Shown: one piece after another, positions 11,401-21,434 of the stretch
Numbering within the stretch: position 1 is the first letter of the stretch
How the letters are laid out: every line of letters begins with the position of its first letter
Source: Nematostella vectensis
Lineage: Eukaryota; Cnidaria; Anthozoa; Actiniaria; Edwardsiidae
NCBI RefSeq assembly: GCF_932526225.1
Contig: NC_064035.1
Location: 4,835,501 to 4,899,500, forward strand
DNA: 64,000 nt
Direction of reading: 5' to 3'
The notes under the pieces: generated by a model
Told to the model about the DNA's origin: nothing
The model's input: the letters and a program-made list of their open reading frames with translations, nothing else
The model's database searches: none
Translations under genes and position numbers: made by a program

Positions 11401-13895
11401 GGGAGAGGGGAACAAGATAGCTGAGATGGGTGGAGGAGAGGGAACAAAAAAACAGGTTAGGTCATGGAGGGGAGACATGGAATGGGGAACATTACAGGTG
11501 AGGTTGGTGGGGAGAGCGGAATATCACAGGCGAGGAGGGGGGGGGGGGGGGGGGAAAGGGGGACATCACTTGTCAGAGGAATGGCAGAACATTACAGGCA
11601 TGGTTGGGGGGATGGTCAAATTTCACAGCTGAGGTGGAGGAGAGGTAAACAAGACAGGCGAGGTGTTGGGGGAGGGTAAGGTGAGGCTCAGGGGAGAAAG
11701 AGAAGACCAGAATAGGTGAGGTTGGGGAAGGGCCTGTTGTACTATGTTTTACCTTTCACAATAATCTTGACCGTCTGTCTGGATGAACCCACAGAGTTAT
11801 TAGCAACACATGAATAATTCCCACTGTCAGATGCCAGAAGATAACTTATTGTTAATGTTGGATTACAATTTCTGTTTGAAACAAGAAATCTGCCACTACT
11901 TGTAATGACTTGTCCATTATCAGAAATCCAGTACAAGTGGGCTTCAGGATTAGATGTGACTTGACATTCAATTTCTACTCGGTCATCAACAACAGCATTT
12001 CTAACACGAGGTGTATTCACAAGAACCACTTTTGGAGAACCTTAAAAAAAGTAGACAAAAATGTTTAAACAGGCAAGTTTGATGGCTTTGACTCAATACA
12101 CCCTCTTTAAAAGGAAGCCTTGATTACTAAGCAGCCCAGGCAATAGAGATGTATAGCACATGTCTGTAGCGCCGGGAGGGGGAGCTAACATCATAATATT
12201 ACATCTGTAATATTAAGGTATTTTGATCAACCTTAGGAAAAAGGCCGGGAACTGAAAGACCTATCTCCAGTCATTTGTGACGTAGATTGATATGTCAATC
12301 AAATTACATGAGAACATATATGAGCACGCTAAACCGATTCCTGTCTTTATGTCTTCTTAGTTATTGCTAAAGGTCCTTGTGTTTTACTGTCATATTTATA
12401 TCAAATGATTGATATAGTCAAATGATTATTTAACTTCAGGAAACAAATCTGCAAAATTTAGCAGAGATTTTGTAGTCTATGAATTGTTTTGCATTGTTCG
12501 TGCGCTGCATTCGCAATCAAAAATGGCAACATTCTCACAAACCTGCACTGTTTTTAAAACTTACAGTACAACAAAACAATATTTTCTTTTTTTGCATATA
12601 ATTCTCTGCTTTAAATTATTCTTCTCTTCATTGTGGGTAGCATTGCAATAGAAAATACTTCACCAAATAATTTTGTGGTATTGCCCAAGGGGATTGCGCA
12701 AGCACCCTGCTTACCCCACTGTGTACGCGTCTGTCATATCATTTACTGCAAATTAGAGATAGCACACAACCAGTATATGGGGGAAGGCATAAAATCTGTG
12801 CATTCTGAGCAATTCTTCCAAATTTTCCATTGAAAAAGTGGGAGCAAAATACCCCACCCCCTCCCCTGGACAATCCTGGTTCTGCTGATCTCTGTAATCA
12901 CAGCACATCATTCTCAACACACTCCAATTTTTACCAATTAACCTTGTCCCAATTTCTGAATACTACAAAAAATCCTCCTGTTTCACAGGGATTCCATCAC
13001 CCAGAATTATTTTGAGCACCTACCAAAAGGAGCATTCTTATCAAAGTATGGGAGACATTTCGACTTCCCTGTTTCGACTTCTGCTCTCATTTCAAGATCT
13101 GTTGATTAAGTGAATAATCAATAATTAGGTGTACACCTGATGATTAAAGCAAAGGAAGTAATAGAGGGGGGGGGGGGGTGAATAGGCAGGCCCGTATAGC
13201 AAGGATTTTGAGCGGGAGGGTTTGTTTACCCATTTAGCGGACCATTTTATCTTAGTTAGCTCACCCTAGCTCGCAGTGGTACTCAATAATTTTCCTTCAT
13301 TAGAGCAGACCTTCCATTCGAGTGGGGTGGTTCGTCTGAACCCCCCTGAGCCCCTTCCCCCGAATTATTATATCATCATAATAAAGCATAAAATATTATC
13401 ATCAATTTTTATCATTAACATTATCATCAACAGTATTATTATTACTGTTGTTGTTATCATCATATTGTTACCAACATTATTATAAGAAAGGAAGAAAGGT
13501 ACAAAAATAATAACCCGCGAATAATCCATTTGACGTTTCATTTAGCGGCGTCACGAAGTCCAGATGTGAAACAATTTCTGTAACTTTCAACTTCAATAAT
13601 TCAACTCATGTTATCATAGAGAATAATATATAATTCACTTACATGAATTGTGGCCTTTTGATGGTGGTTTTGCTCTGTAACATTTTGTAACTTCTGTATC
13701 TAATTGTTGACAAGTGGCCAAATTTGAAACACACCGAGCAGACTTGAATGAAACCACTCCGTGGTCGGTCTTGTTAACACAAACACAATGAACAAGCCTT
13801 GAATTGCATTTAGAGGCAGCCGTGCTTGGAGGCACACCATCTGTCACTACTGACTTGATGTAACACCACAATATAAACCCGCTTATTAGCCACAT
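8461..13895 (-). CDS. Ig-TM-TIR receptor 1 (IL-1R-like), complete
   Basis: Six exons: 13895-13643, 12040-11753, 10774-10457, 10263-10078, 9600-9466 and 8900-8461; together 1620 bp, giving 539 residues. All internal junctions are phase 1. Exon 1 has a signal peptide and a Cys-rich stretch. Exons 2 and 3 are one Ig domain each (exon 2 has the SDSGNYSCVANNSVG F-strand pattern; exon 3 EDQGKWDCYG). Exon 4 is a short Cys-rich GCC2/GCC3-like module (CPAGYFCPWW, CPYGTFSVGG). Exon 5 is a transmembrane helix at about residues 356-377 followed by RRRCKR. Exon 6 is a TIR domain from about residue 400: box 1 YDVFICYSSKD, BB loop RDFMPGEAI, C-terminal FWEQL. The protein should sit in the plasma membrane and signal through TIR-TIR contacts (MyD88 type). 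There are no leucine-rich repeats, so it is not a Toll receptor. Confidence 0.9.
8975..9305. repeat. Tandem repeat in TIR receptor 1 intron 5
   Basis: A ~27-bp unit (gtcacgcaagagaccatggt) with a higher-order duplication of about 111 bp (copies from about 9040 and 9151). It lies between the transmembrane and TIR exons. Confidence 0.85.
10840..10990. repeat. Poly-G / poly-C flanked dispersed repeat
   Basis: A G run at 10866-10880 and a C run near 10968-10977 face each other as inverted tracts (gggggggcttttttgggtgc / aaaaaaagccccccccc). This suggests a small inverted-repeat element inside intron 2 of the receptor. Confidence 0.55.
11335..11745. repeat. G-rich minisatellite in TIR receptor 1 intron 2
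   Basis: Irregular ~28-35 bp units of the type ggggaacattacaggtgagg, ending just before the 5' splice site of the first Ig exon. Open frames on either strand are compositional artefacts. Confidence 0.8.
12041..13642. other. Intron 1 of TIR receptor 1
   Basis: Intron between the signal-peptide exon and the first Ig exon. It contains a G tract at 13167-13178 and a 'cagacccgtatagcaaggattt'-type dispersed-repeat edge near 13190. No further Ig exon was seen in it. Confidence 0.5.
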
Positions 13896-14460
13896 TGTCC
13901 TGCCATTTTCCTCCTATTACGCCATCTTTACATCCCGTGAAACTGTCAAATGTTTTACGCAACTTCGGGTTTCTTATCGAATCAACAAGTAGTCATGTTC
14001 CGGCGCACGTTATCCTGTAAGGCAAGCCTTGGTTTTCAGGACAGTAAGTTCTGGGATAAAGCAGAACCAGGCTGTTTATCAAAAGGCTTTCGCTCAGTTG
14101 TTTATTCTGAATTATTGATCTTCCGGTGTCTATAGAAATCTCCACGTGACGTCACGTCCCGGAAGAGATAAGGGAAATGGTCACTTGAGGTTTGCACTTT
14201 CGAATATTTTCCTCCTTTTCCTCCTTTTCCTCTTCAACCCTAACCCTTCCACCTTCCATATGCAAGAAAAGTGTGATGGCTTGCAATGGAGAGGAATATG
14301 CTTGAATTCGAAACAACAAATTCACCAACTTTTTTTTAGAGCAAAGCCATTGTTGAAACCGCCTTTTCCACATTACCAAGAGCATATCACATCCAAAATA
14401 CTAATGGCTTTATTGGTCGTTTATTGCATAAATGGCTAAAATCTCAGATTTCCCCTTGTT

Positions 14461-14650
14461 AAGGGAGCGGTCATTTATACCTGGAGGGGGGGGGCTGGCA
14501 AGTATGTAGGAGGGGGGGGCTTCATATTTTCGGGCGCCGAATTTTAAGTCTGGTTTTAATATAATACTGAGCAAGAGAGTCGTTGTTTAATGTTAATCTT
14601 ATTCAGTTCACAATGTTTCCTATTATTGTATAGCTAGTCCCATATTGCGA
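14461..14650 (+). repeat. Dispersed repeat family A, copy 1
   Basis: Begins with a 'gagcggtcatttatacctggaggggggg' type edge and ends with attcagttcacaatgtttcc ... tagctagtcccatattg. A second copy at 49525-49725 shares both halves, including the internal 'tttgggcgcc' element. No coding capacity. Confidence 0.75.
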
Positions 14651-15004
14651 CACCGGTATTTTTTTTGTTAATATTTCGCGACAATTTATTTTCGCGATTT
14701 CGTTATTTCCGTAAAAAAAAAACAGGTCATTTTATTTTCGCGATTCTAGGACAATAAAATCAAGCAAAACAAGTGGAAACAATAACATAAGTTGTCTTAA
14801 TTAAGTTCCACAAAAATCTACTGAAACGAAACGCTTTACGGTACTACAGTATATGTACATTCGAGGACTAAATACACAAGGTATTTAGCCGCTTGTAAAA
14901 CGGCTAATATTTAACCGAAAGGCTTTTTGAGAATCCACTTAATTTTCGCGCATCCCAATTTTCACTTTATCTTCGCGAATTTTTTCAAATTGCGAAATTA
15001 AAGT

Positions 15005-15120
15005 GACGCGGAAAGAAAGTGTTATAAGAGGGGCCGCAGACCATTTTTTACAGGGGGGGGGGGCTTAAAAAAGAGTGGCGGGAGTAGAAGCGTGGGGGGA
15101 GGTCTGATAAATTGAAGAGA
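15005..15120. repeat. Dispersed repeat fragment
   Basis: The sequence 'ggccgcagaccattttttac' followed by a G run and 'cttaaaaaagagtgg'. It resembles, in the other orientation, the 'ccctcccccaaatcaaagc' fragments at 50.8-50.9 kb and 52.1-52.3 kb. Confidence 0.45.
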
Positions 15121-15664
15121 GCTCATATCTTGTATTTTGGTAAAATAAAAAAAAATACTGTAACAAAGTCTCGTGTTTTTATTCACAGTACGGTTGTCAT
15201 TAGAATGTGGATTTCCAAAGGAGTAGTAGAACAATAGCGCAGCCTTGAACAATTATCAAATCCAATTCAGCTGAAATTTACACATAGAACATTATTTAGA
15301 ATTTTTTCCCTCATTTTTTGGAACACACATAGAAACAGAAAAGGCGTTCTTAGACAAATCAAAACTAAAAAATGCACAAATGCGATCATTCAATAATAGT
15401 TTATTTACATAAATTTAGTCAAATAGATAACTGTGTGCCCATAGGGGAGATTGATCACTGATCTTCAACCACTGTTATTCTGCAAATATTTGGAAAGCTT
15501 GTACACATAACAGCACCTTGGTATTCACCATATTCATTATTAGCACTGGACTAAGCAAGCGGAGAAGGTTCAAAAGCAATGATGTCTTTGTGACTTACTC
15601 CGCAAGTGTTTTCTCCCTAATGGGCTTATTAAATTGGGACTCCTTAATATGTTTTTATCAGAAG

Positions 15665-15815
15665 ATAACAGGCGTGTATCCAGGATTTGGCTGAGGTGCG
15701 CAGTCATAGTTATCATATTGGAAAAGCATAGAATTTGGAGATTTCTTAACAAGAATGACCCACTTTTTGGCTACCAAGCCCCCCCACCTCCCCCTGAGTA
15801 ATGTATGTGCCTGGA
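15665..15815 (+). mobile_element. MITE family B, diverged copy in MOB4 downstream region
   Basis: Shares with the copies at 19.06 kb and 61.23 kb the ordered landmarks ggcgtgtatccaggatttgg, gtgcgcagtcatag, aatgacccactttttgg and gtgcctggata. It lies just beyond the MOB4 stop codon, probably in or near the 3' UTR. Confidence 0.65.
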
Positions 15816-15874
15816 TAATAGAGGATGACTTGCGAGTAAAATGTTGCCCTTATTTAGTCTAGTATAGTTTGTTT

Positions 15875-18800
15875 CTATCTGCAGTTGTCCTCAGCACCAT
15901 CAGAACTCTCCACAGGTGTTGAATCCTCTACTTTATCAGGCGGAGTGGCAGGCTGAGGGTCCATTGGAACGATGAGGTTGTCTTTTGCCATCAGGTCATA
16001 CTTCAGGACATATGATGTAAATCTTTGGCATAAGTGAGTCTCGTTCTATTGACATAAGCAGAATGTGTCAAGGATGGACTAAAAAGATGATATCTACAGT
16101 AGGTCAAGAAGCACAGTATTTACAGGTGTAGCCATCAATATGACAAAAGTCATTGACAGACCAATATTTTTCTAAGCAGGTGAAGTAACAGATTCAGCAT
16201 TCCATTTGCTTCAAAGAGTACGGTATGTGCAGAACATTGTTCTTCTGCCATCTGCTGTATTTTTGCATGTTTGTGACTCAGATTTGCAAAAGCATTGGTT
16301 TTCAATAAAACAAGGGCTGTATTGGGAACACACCACATTTGTGAAAAGTTCATAAAGTGAAAAGTTCATATTAAAGGATGCTCTCTTTTGAGTACATCAC
16401 TTGAAGCAGCTCAAAACAGTTCCATTTCTATATGATACAACACAATATAGCCAGAGGAAAAATTAAATAGGACAACCTACCTCAAATTGATCGTAGATTT
16501 GTCTATGGTGAAAAAATGCATGTGAGAATATTCTGTACACACGTCTGCAGACGGAACCGAGTTTTGCCACAGATGATTCCTTGATGCTTACTCTACAACA
16601 AGAAAAATGGAGAAAAAATTCTATTCATATATAAAGTATAGATCACATGAGCAATGTAGTATTCTCAAAAACTGGAAGAGACATTTATTGTACCTGCTCG
16701 GGAAGTACTTGTTGCTATTGAGTAAGGAGGCTGCACCATCAAGAGTGTGCCTGGTATAGTCTATAGCTGGACACTGGCAGGAAAAGAAAATGAAAAGAAC
16801 TTGTTTAAGCCTAGTAGTCCAGTTTACGCCCTGATTCATAACAGAACCATTGATTCAAAACACAACAAGGTATGGAAGGAAGTCTTAACCTGTCCCCATA
16901 AATACAGATCGCTTTTCTAAATTTGTTACTGTAAGATTTCAACCATTTCATTAAATTTATTTTAGTTGCACACATAGCCTGTAATTCAGTCAGACTGCAA
17001 AAGGCTTTAATAAACTATATTATTGCTTAATGCCACTAATATCACAAATGCCAGGTTGTACCAGCAAAGATCTTTGACTTTTGCAAACTTCCAGAATAAA
17101 GTCCCAAATATGAACATTGAGCTTGAAGAAAATATGAAGACTGAGCTGTAATAGATGGTAAAAAGCAGGTATTCATACCATAGCACCTAGGGTGAATGGG
17201 GAGGTATAAAAGGGGTACAGTATGCGTAGAGGTTGGTGGCATGGGTGAGAATGAGATGAGAATCATGCTAAGTGGAGTGGGGCTGTCAGGAGGGTACAGG
17301 GGTAGGAAGGGTGCAAATGGTAATCAGACATTGTTGAGCAGGTAATTCATACCATGTCATCTAGGGTGAAGGGGGAGGGAACAAGGGGGATGGTGGGTGA
17401 GGTGTTCATGCTGGTGGAGAAAGAGGTATTCAGTATCACAATAAACTGGCCACATAGCCACTGATAGATCAATTTTACTGAATGACCATTTCAAGGTATA
17501 AACCAAATATTTCTGAGTTTGTTGAAAACATAAGGTTTACATACTTCTTTGGGTGTCTTATGAGCTGCACACAGGAATATCCACTGCTCTGTAGCTGTCA
17601 TCTGGGTGCATGTTGATGGGCTGCACTCATTCTAAATCGAATAAACATTAATAGAATTTTTATTATATAAATTATCACAGGCATCCTAAATTTTGGTGTC
17701 TGCTGATTGCTTTGTGAGGTTGTTTGGGATAATTGCTGTACATGGATTAAATATATGTACATGGCATGTTCACATAGATAAGGTAGTGTAATACAGTAAT
17801 ACAAGTAAATGCAGAGTTATTATTATAAGTTCAATTACAGCACAACTTTTTATCCAACATGGTTTATCATAGATAACAAACCTGCAATTTAACTGCCAGC
17901 CCATTAAGCTCCATGCAAAATTGCCTAGGGTAAAAATATGAATTAGCATAGATTTCTCTTTCTCAAGGGCTTGTGGATATTTTTAGTTATTAGAACTCAA
18001 TGTAAGGTAAAGCAATGCAACGTCCTTCTCCATTCTTCTCCCAGAGCAACAGATAGCAAACTTCATCAGTCTCCATGTACAAATTACATTCACACAACAG
18101 CTCTCAATTCTTATGTGGAAACTGTGAGAAGACAATTAAAAATTAAATAATAAAATTAAACGACAGTGGCTTGTTCCCTCAAGATCTTTGCGTGCATGGA
18201 AAGTACAATATCTTAGGTGTTCGTACAGTACTCCCACGAAAAATGTTATACCTACAAAAATAAGTATTGCATCTTAGGTACTTGTACTGTACTTCTAAGA
18301 ATACGTAATGTACCTTTGGTGCTTATACTGTTCTTCCAAGAATAAGTAATGTACCTAGGTATTCGTACTGTACTTCTAAGAATACACAAAGGAACCTTAG
18401 GTACTCATACTGTACTTCCAAGAATAAGTAATGTACCTTAGGTGCTCATATTTCCAGACTCCCTCATCCTGTCCCTCAGGGGACTCAAGAATTGCATCAA
18501 CATTCTCACAATTACAGCGGATCTGCTGTTGGATATACTGCAAATGATGAACTATAATTGAGAGTGATGCATAAAAATCCCCACAATGGCAGCAGATTTG
18601 CTGTTGGACATACTTTCATACTGTATTATGGTAATAGATTTGGCCAAATACAGGTAATCAACTGCCAAGTTTATATAAAAGGCATGCTCAAAGCATGTTT
18701 TACAAGGTGGCTGAGTGCATATGTGACATGGAAATCATGGACTGATTGGATGAAAGCCTAAAGCATATGAAATGTTTTGTTTGATGGGTGGCTAAACAGT

Positions 18801-19713
18801 AAAACATGTATGTTCACCACAAAAATTTGATGAAAATGTTTTTATTTTGTTTAAACATTTGGAAGTGCCTTTGAATCAAACTGAGTGCCATGTATTGCAT
18901 TAAACACAATGTTTGACAAACATGTTTCAATGTTTAGACAGGCATTTACTCAGTAATTTTGTTTTTATTTTTTCTCAACTTCTTGGGTGTTTTGATTATA
19001 GCAATTGATGATACATAGAATGTTGCACCTCCAACACTCCCACAATCGCCCCTCATTACAGGGGCGTAACCAGGATAGGCTGAGAGGGGTCTGCAGTCAT
19101 AGGTATCTTATGAAAAAAGCCTAGTAGTTGAAGATTCCTTAATAGGTAATGACCCACTTTTTGGCCGCCAAGGGGGATGCATGCGCACCCTGTGCACCCC
19201 CCCCTGTGCATGCGCCTGCATTTGTCATGTCTAATACCTGTTGTACAGCTAGTGTGCTATCCATCTCTTCAAATGGTTCATCTGGCCACTGATACATGTC
19301 CTAGTTAAAACATAGTCACATATGAATTAAGTACACAGCAAAATAGCGGCGCTGTCAGATGTTCCGATATGGAAGAAGGTTGATGAATGGGGATATTTTG
19401 AAGAAAAATCTCGACAGGTTTAAGATTATTACTAATAATGAAAATGCACTTCTGCCCAAACGAGAAAACAGTCGTATACGAGCAAAGCAATCAGCACACA
19501 ACTATTTCGAGTAACCGCCACACAACAACAACAAACTCAACACTGCTCGGCTCGCAGGTCACGTTACTTTTTCTTCACTCCCTAAGTTATTTTTGAACAT
19601 AGTGAAATCCATTGATCAATAAACGGGATTCGTAAAGGTATAGAACTTACACAAGCCTTTGTACCCGGTCGATTCCTCCGAATAATAGGATTTCCGACGT
19701 CTGGGGCCGCCAT
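15875..19713 (-). CDS. MOB4: MOB4 / phocein, MOB kinase-activator family member
   Basis: Eight exons: 19713-19651, 19300-19238, 18537-18437, 17924-17882, 17631-17545, 16773-16694, 16592-16481 and 16045-15875; 720 bp, 239 residues. The protein follows vertebrate MOB4 throughout: [86 protein letters not shown] and [16 protein letters not shown]. The MOB zinc site appears intact as Cys93/Cys98 and His170/His175. MOB4 is a cytoplasmic scaffold of the STRIPAK phosphatase-kinase complex, binding striatin and MST-type kinases. The C-terminal tail after DNLIVP (about 30 residues, acidic, Pro-rich) is less conserved. A tttatt at 15400-15405 would be an AATAAA signal on this strand. A minisatellite abuts exon 3 (see separate entry). 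Confidence 0.96.
18215..18450. repeat. ~41-bp minisatellite spanning MOB4 exon 3 donor
   Basis: About five units of the type ttaggtactcatactgtact + tctaagaataagtaatgtacc. Read on the minus strand, each unit contains a relative of GAGCACCTAAG|GTACATTAC, which is exactly the end of MOB4 exon 3 and its 5' splice site. The last copy (18430-18450) is the real exon-intron junction; the others lie in intron 3. Confidence 0.85.
19058..19225 (+). mobile_element. MITE family B, copy in MOB4 intron 2
   Basis: Starts at acaggggcgtaaccaggata, contains gtctgcagtcataggtatct and aatgacccactttttggccg, and ends at cccctgtgcatgcgcctgca. The ends are imperfect inverted repeats. No coding capacity. Confidence 0.75.
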
Positions 19714-19890
19714 TTCGAAAGAACAAACAGAATTGTGGTATGGCGCGTGGTGATCCCTGGGTAATACGGCCTGGGGACTGGACGCGAGTGCGAGGGTTTA
19801 CGCGCGAGAGAACTCTTTGTGACGTGTAGATAGGAATTTAGTTTTCTTGTAGATATCCAAGTTATTAGTGTGACAAACCACTCCCAAGCA
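19714..19890. promoter_or_regulatory. Divergent promoter between MOB4 and the coiled-coil gene
   Basis: Only 177 bp separate the two start codons, which face away from each other. The interval has CpG-containing motifs and a tgtgacgtg (half-CRE-like) at about 19817-19825. No TATA box was obvious. The existence of a shared promoter is inferred from geometry. Confidence 0.5.
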
Positions 19891-21120
19891 ATGTGCGGAA
19901 CAGCTTTTTCAAAATTTTTGTCTCCGTCCGAAAACAAAGCCAAAGTCAAACCACTTAAATGCTATTCGCGATCCTCTTTAAATTTCGAAGAGTGTGACAG
20001 TCAACAAGCCTGCAACCCTCTGGCTTGTAGAGATTCCAAGAAAAAGCAAAAAAGTAATCAATGGACTGTTTTCCAGATACCTCTGAAACCGGATGAAAAA
20101 GGAACAGGCAGACTTCCAAAGCGGATGGAAGAGTGCGTCCCAAAAAAGTTAACGAAAGAAATGCTTCTTAATAGACAAGCCCAAGCAGAACTGAACCGAC
20201 AGCGCTTTCTCGATACGACAAAGCAAAAAGCTCAGAAGTCTTCCCAGTGTAAATGCGAGAAAGACGAACAGTCAGAGCGCATGCGCAAAGCCCTGCAGAT
20301 ATCCCAGAAGCAAGCGCGTGCTGAAATGAACCGCCGGTGGCGACTGGAGCAGGTTCGGGACGCGGCAAAGCATGCGTCAGGAACCATGAAAAAAATACGA
20401 ATAGACGCACAGTTTAAAAATCAAAATAAGAAAAGGCTCGTAGAAATGGCACAGCGCAAGACAAATGTCGACGAAAACAGGCAAAAGATAGTACAACAGA
20501 TTATAGACAAGCAACAGAGGAGAGAGGAGAGAGCAAGGGCTGTCAGAGAAAAGGTGAGAAGTTGTAACATTAGCTATTACTAACACGGGTTTGGCACCTT
20601 TGACTATTTTGTAAATAAAGTTTTGGCAAGAGAACATAAGATATATGTCATATGCTCTCTTGGTTTTTGTTGTTGTTGTTGTTCTTGCCTCGTTTCCACG
20701 GCTCACGCGTCTCAGGCTATCTATTCATCAATTCATTATTTGTTATCTAATTCTTTTTTTTTTTTTTTTTAGTTTTGCGGGAGCGCACGACCCCCTTTTG
20801 CCAGATTAGCTATCAAATAAAAATTAAAAATATAACTATTAAAACTCTTTACACTCTACATAGAGCTATCAAATAACTATTAAAACTCTTTACACTCTAC
20901 ATAGAACACATAGGGTCAAGTGCATACTAGCCACGTAGAGTTCTTATTTCGTGTCATCTTATTCTCACAGGCAAAGACCGTTAAGGCTAGCGCGTATGAC
21001 TTCAAGTGCGACGAGGTTGACTTGTCTTTCTACGCATCGGACAGCGATGACGAGGACCAGGAGTTGTGGGACAAGTTTTGGGGGATCCACAAGGATTACC
21101 AGCACAGTGTGTCTAGTTGA
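19891..21120 (+). CDS. Unrecognised coiled-coil protein with acidic C-terminus
   Basis: Two exons, 19891-20553 and 20971-21120, joined AAG|GTGAGA to CACAG|GCA, phase 0; 270 residues. The start is the ATG at 19891 (MCGTAFSKF), the first ATG in the frame. Residues from about 85 to 225 are highly charged and rich in Arg, Lys, Glu and Gln (for example NRQAQAELNRQRF, QQIIDKQQRREERARAVREK), as in a long coiled coil. A basic-to-acidic switch follows: exon 2 carries DLSFYASDSDDEDQELWDKF and ends HSVSS. I do not recognise a family. Head-to-head placement with MOB4 and the short gap (314 bp) to the next + gene are typical of compact housekeeping loci. A cytoskeletal or scaffold role would be a guess. 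Confidence 0.75.
20740..20775. repeat. Poly-T tract in intron
   Basis: About 19 T residues in the single intron of the coiled-coil gene. A duplicated 43-bp segment (tatcaaataactattaaaac) follows at 20810-20905. Confidence 0.7.
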
Positions 21121-21434
21121 AGGGAAAACTACGTCTTGTATTTTTTTTAATTTTTTTCCAAAAAATTTGTAATTTGCAGTCATTCTGTCATCCAAGTGTG
21201 TAGGCAATGTAATATGCAGATAGCAAATTATTAAACAATACATGCGCCAATCTTTTGGGATACCTGTGTATATTCCGCTGGTCATAAAGAGGGCTCAGGG
21301 TAATGGCGGACCGAACGTCGATGTTGGTAGAATATTGCGCAGACGAGAAAAGTGTATTATATTGTTTGATTTATGGGAGCTACTGTCCAAGTCTAACAAT
21401 TCCCTTAAGTTATTCAACGCGCTAAGCGGAAACT

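Noticed and set aside
8461..13895. Toll-like receptor identity
   Set aside because: Extracellular exons are Ig and Cys-rich modules; no leucine-rich repeats were seen in any intron.
20377..20706. Hydrophobic minus-strand frame
   Set aside because: Antisense shadow of the coiled-coil exon and its intron.
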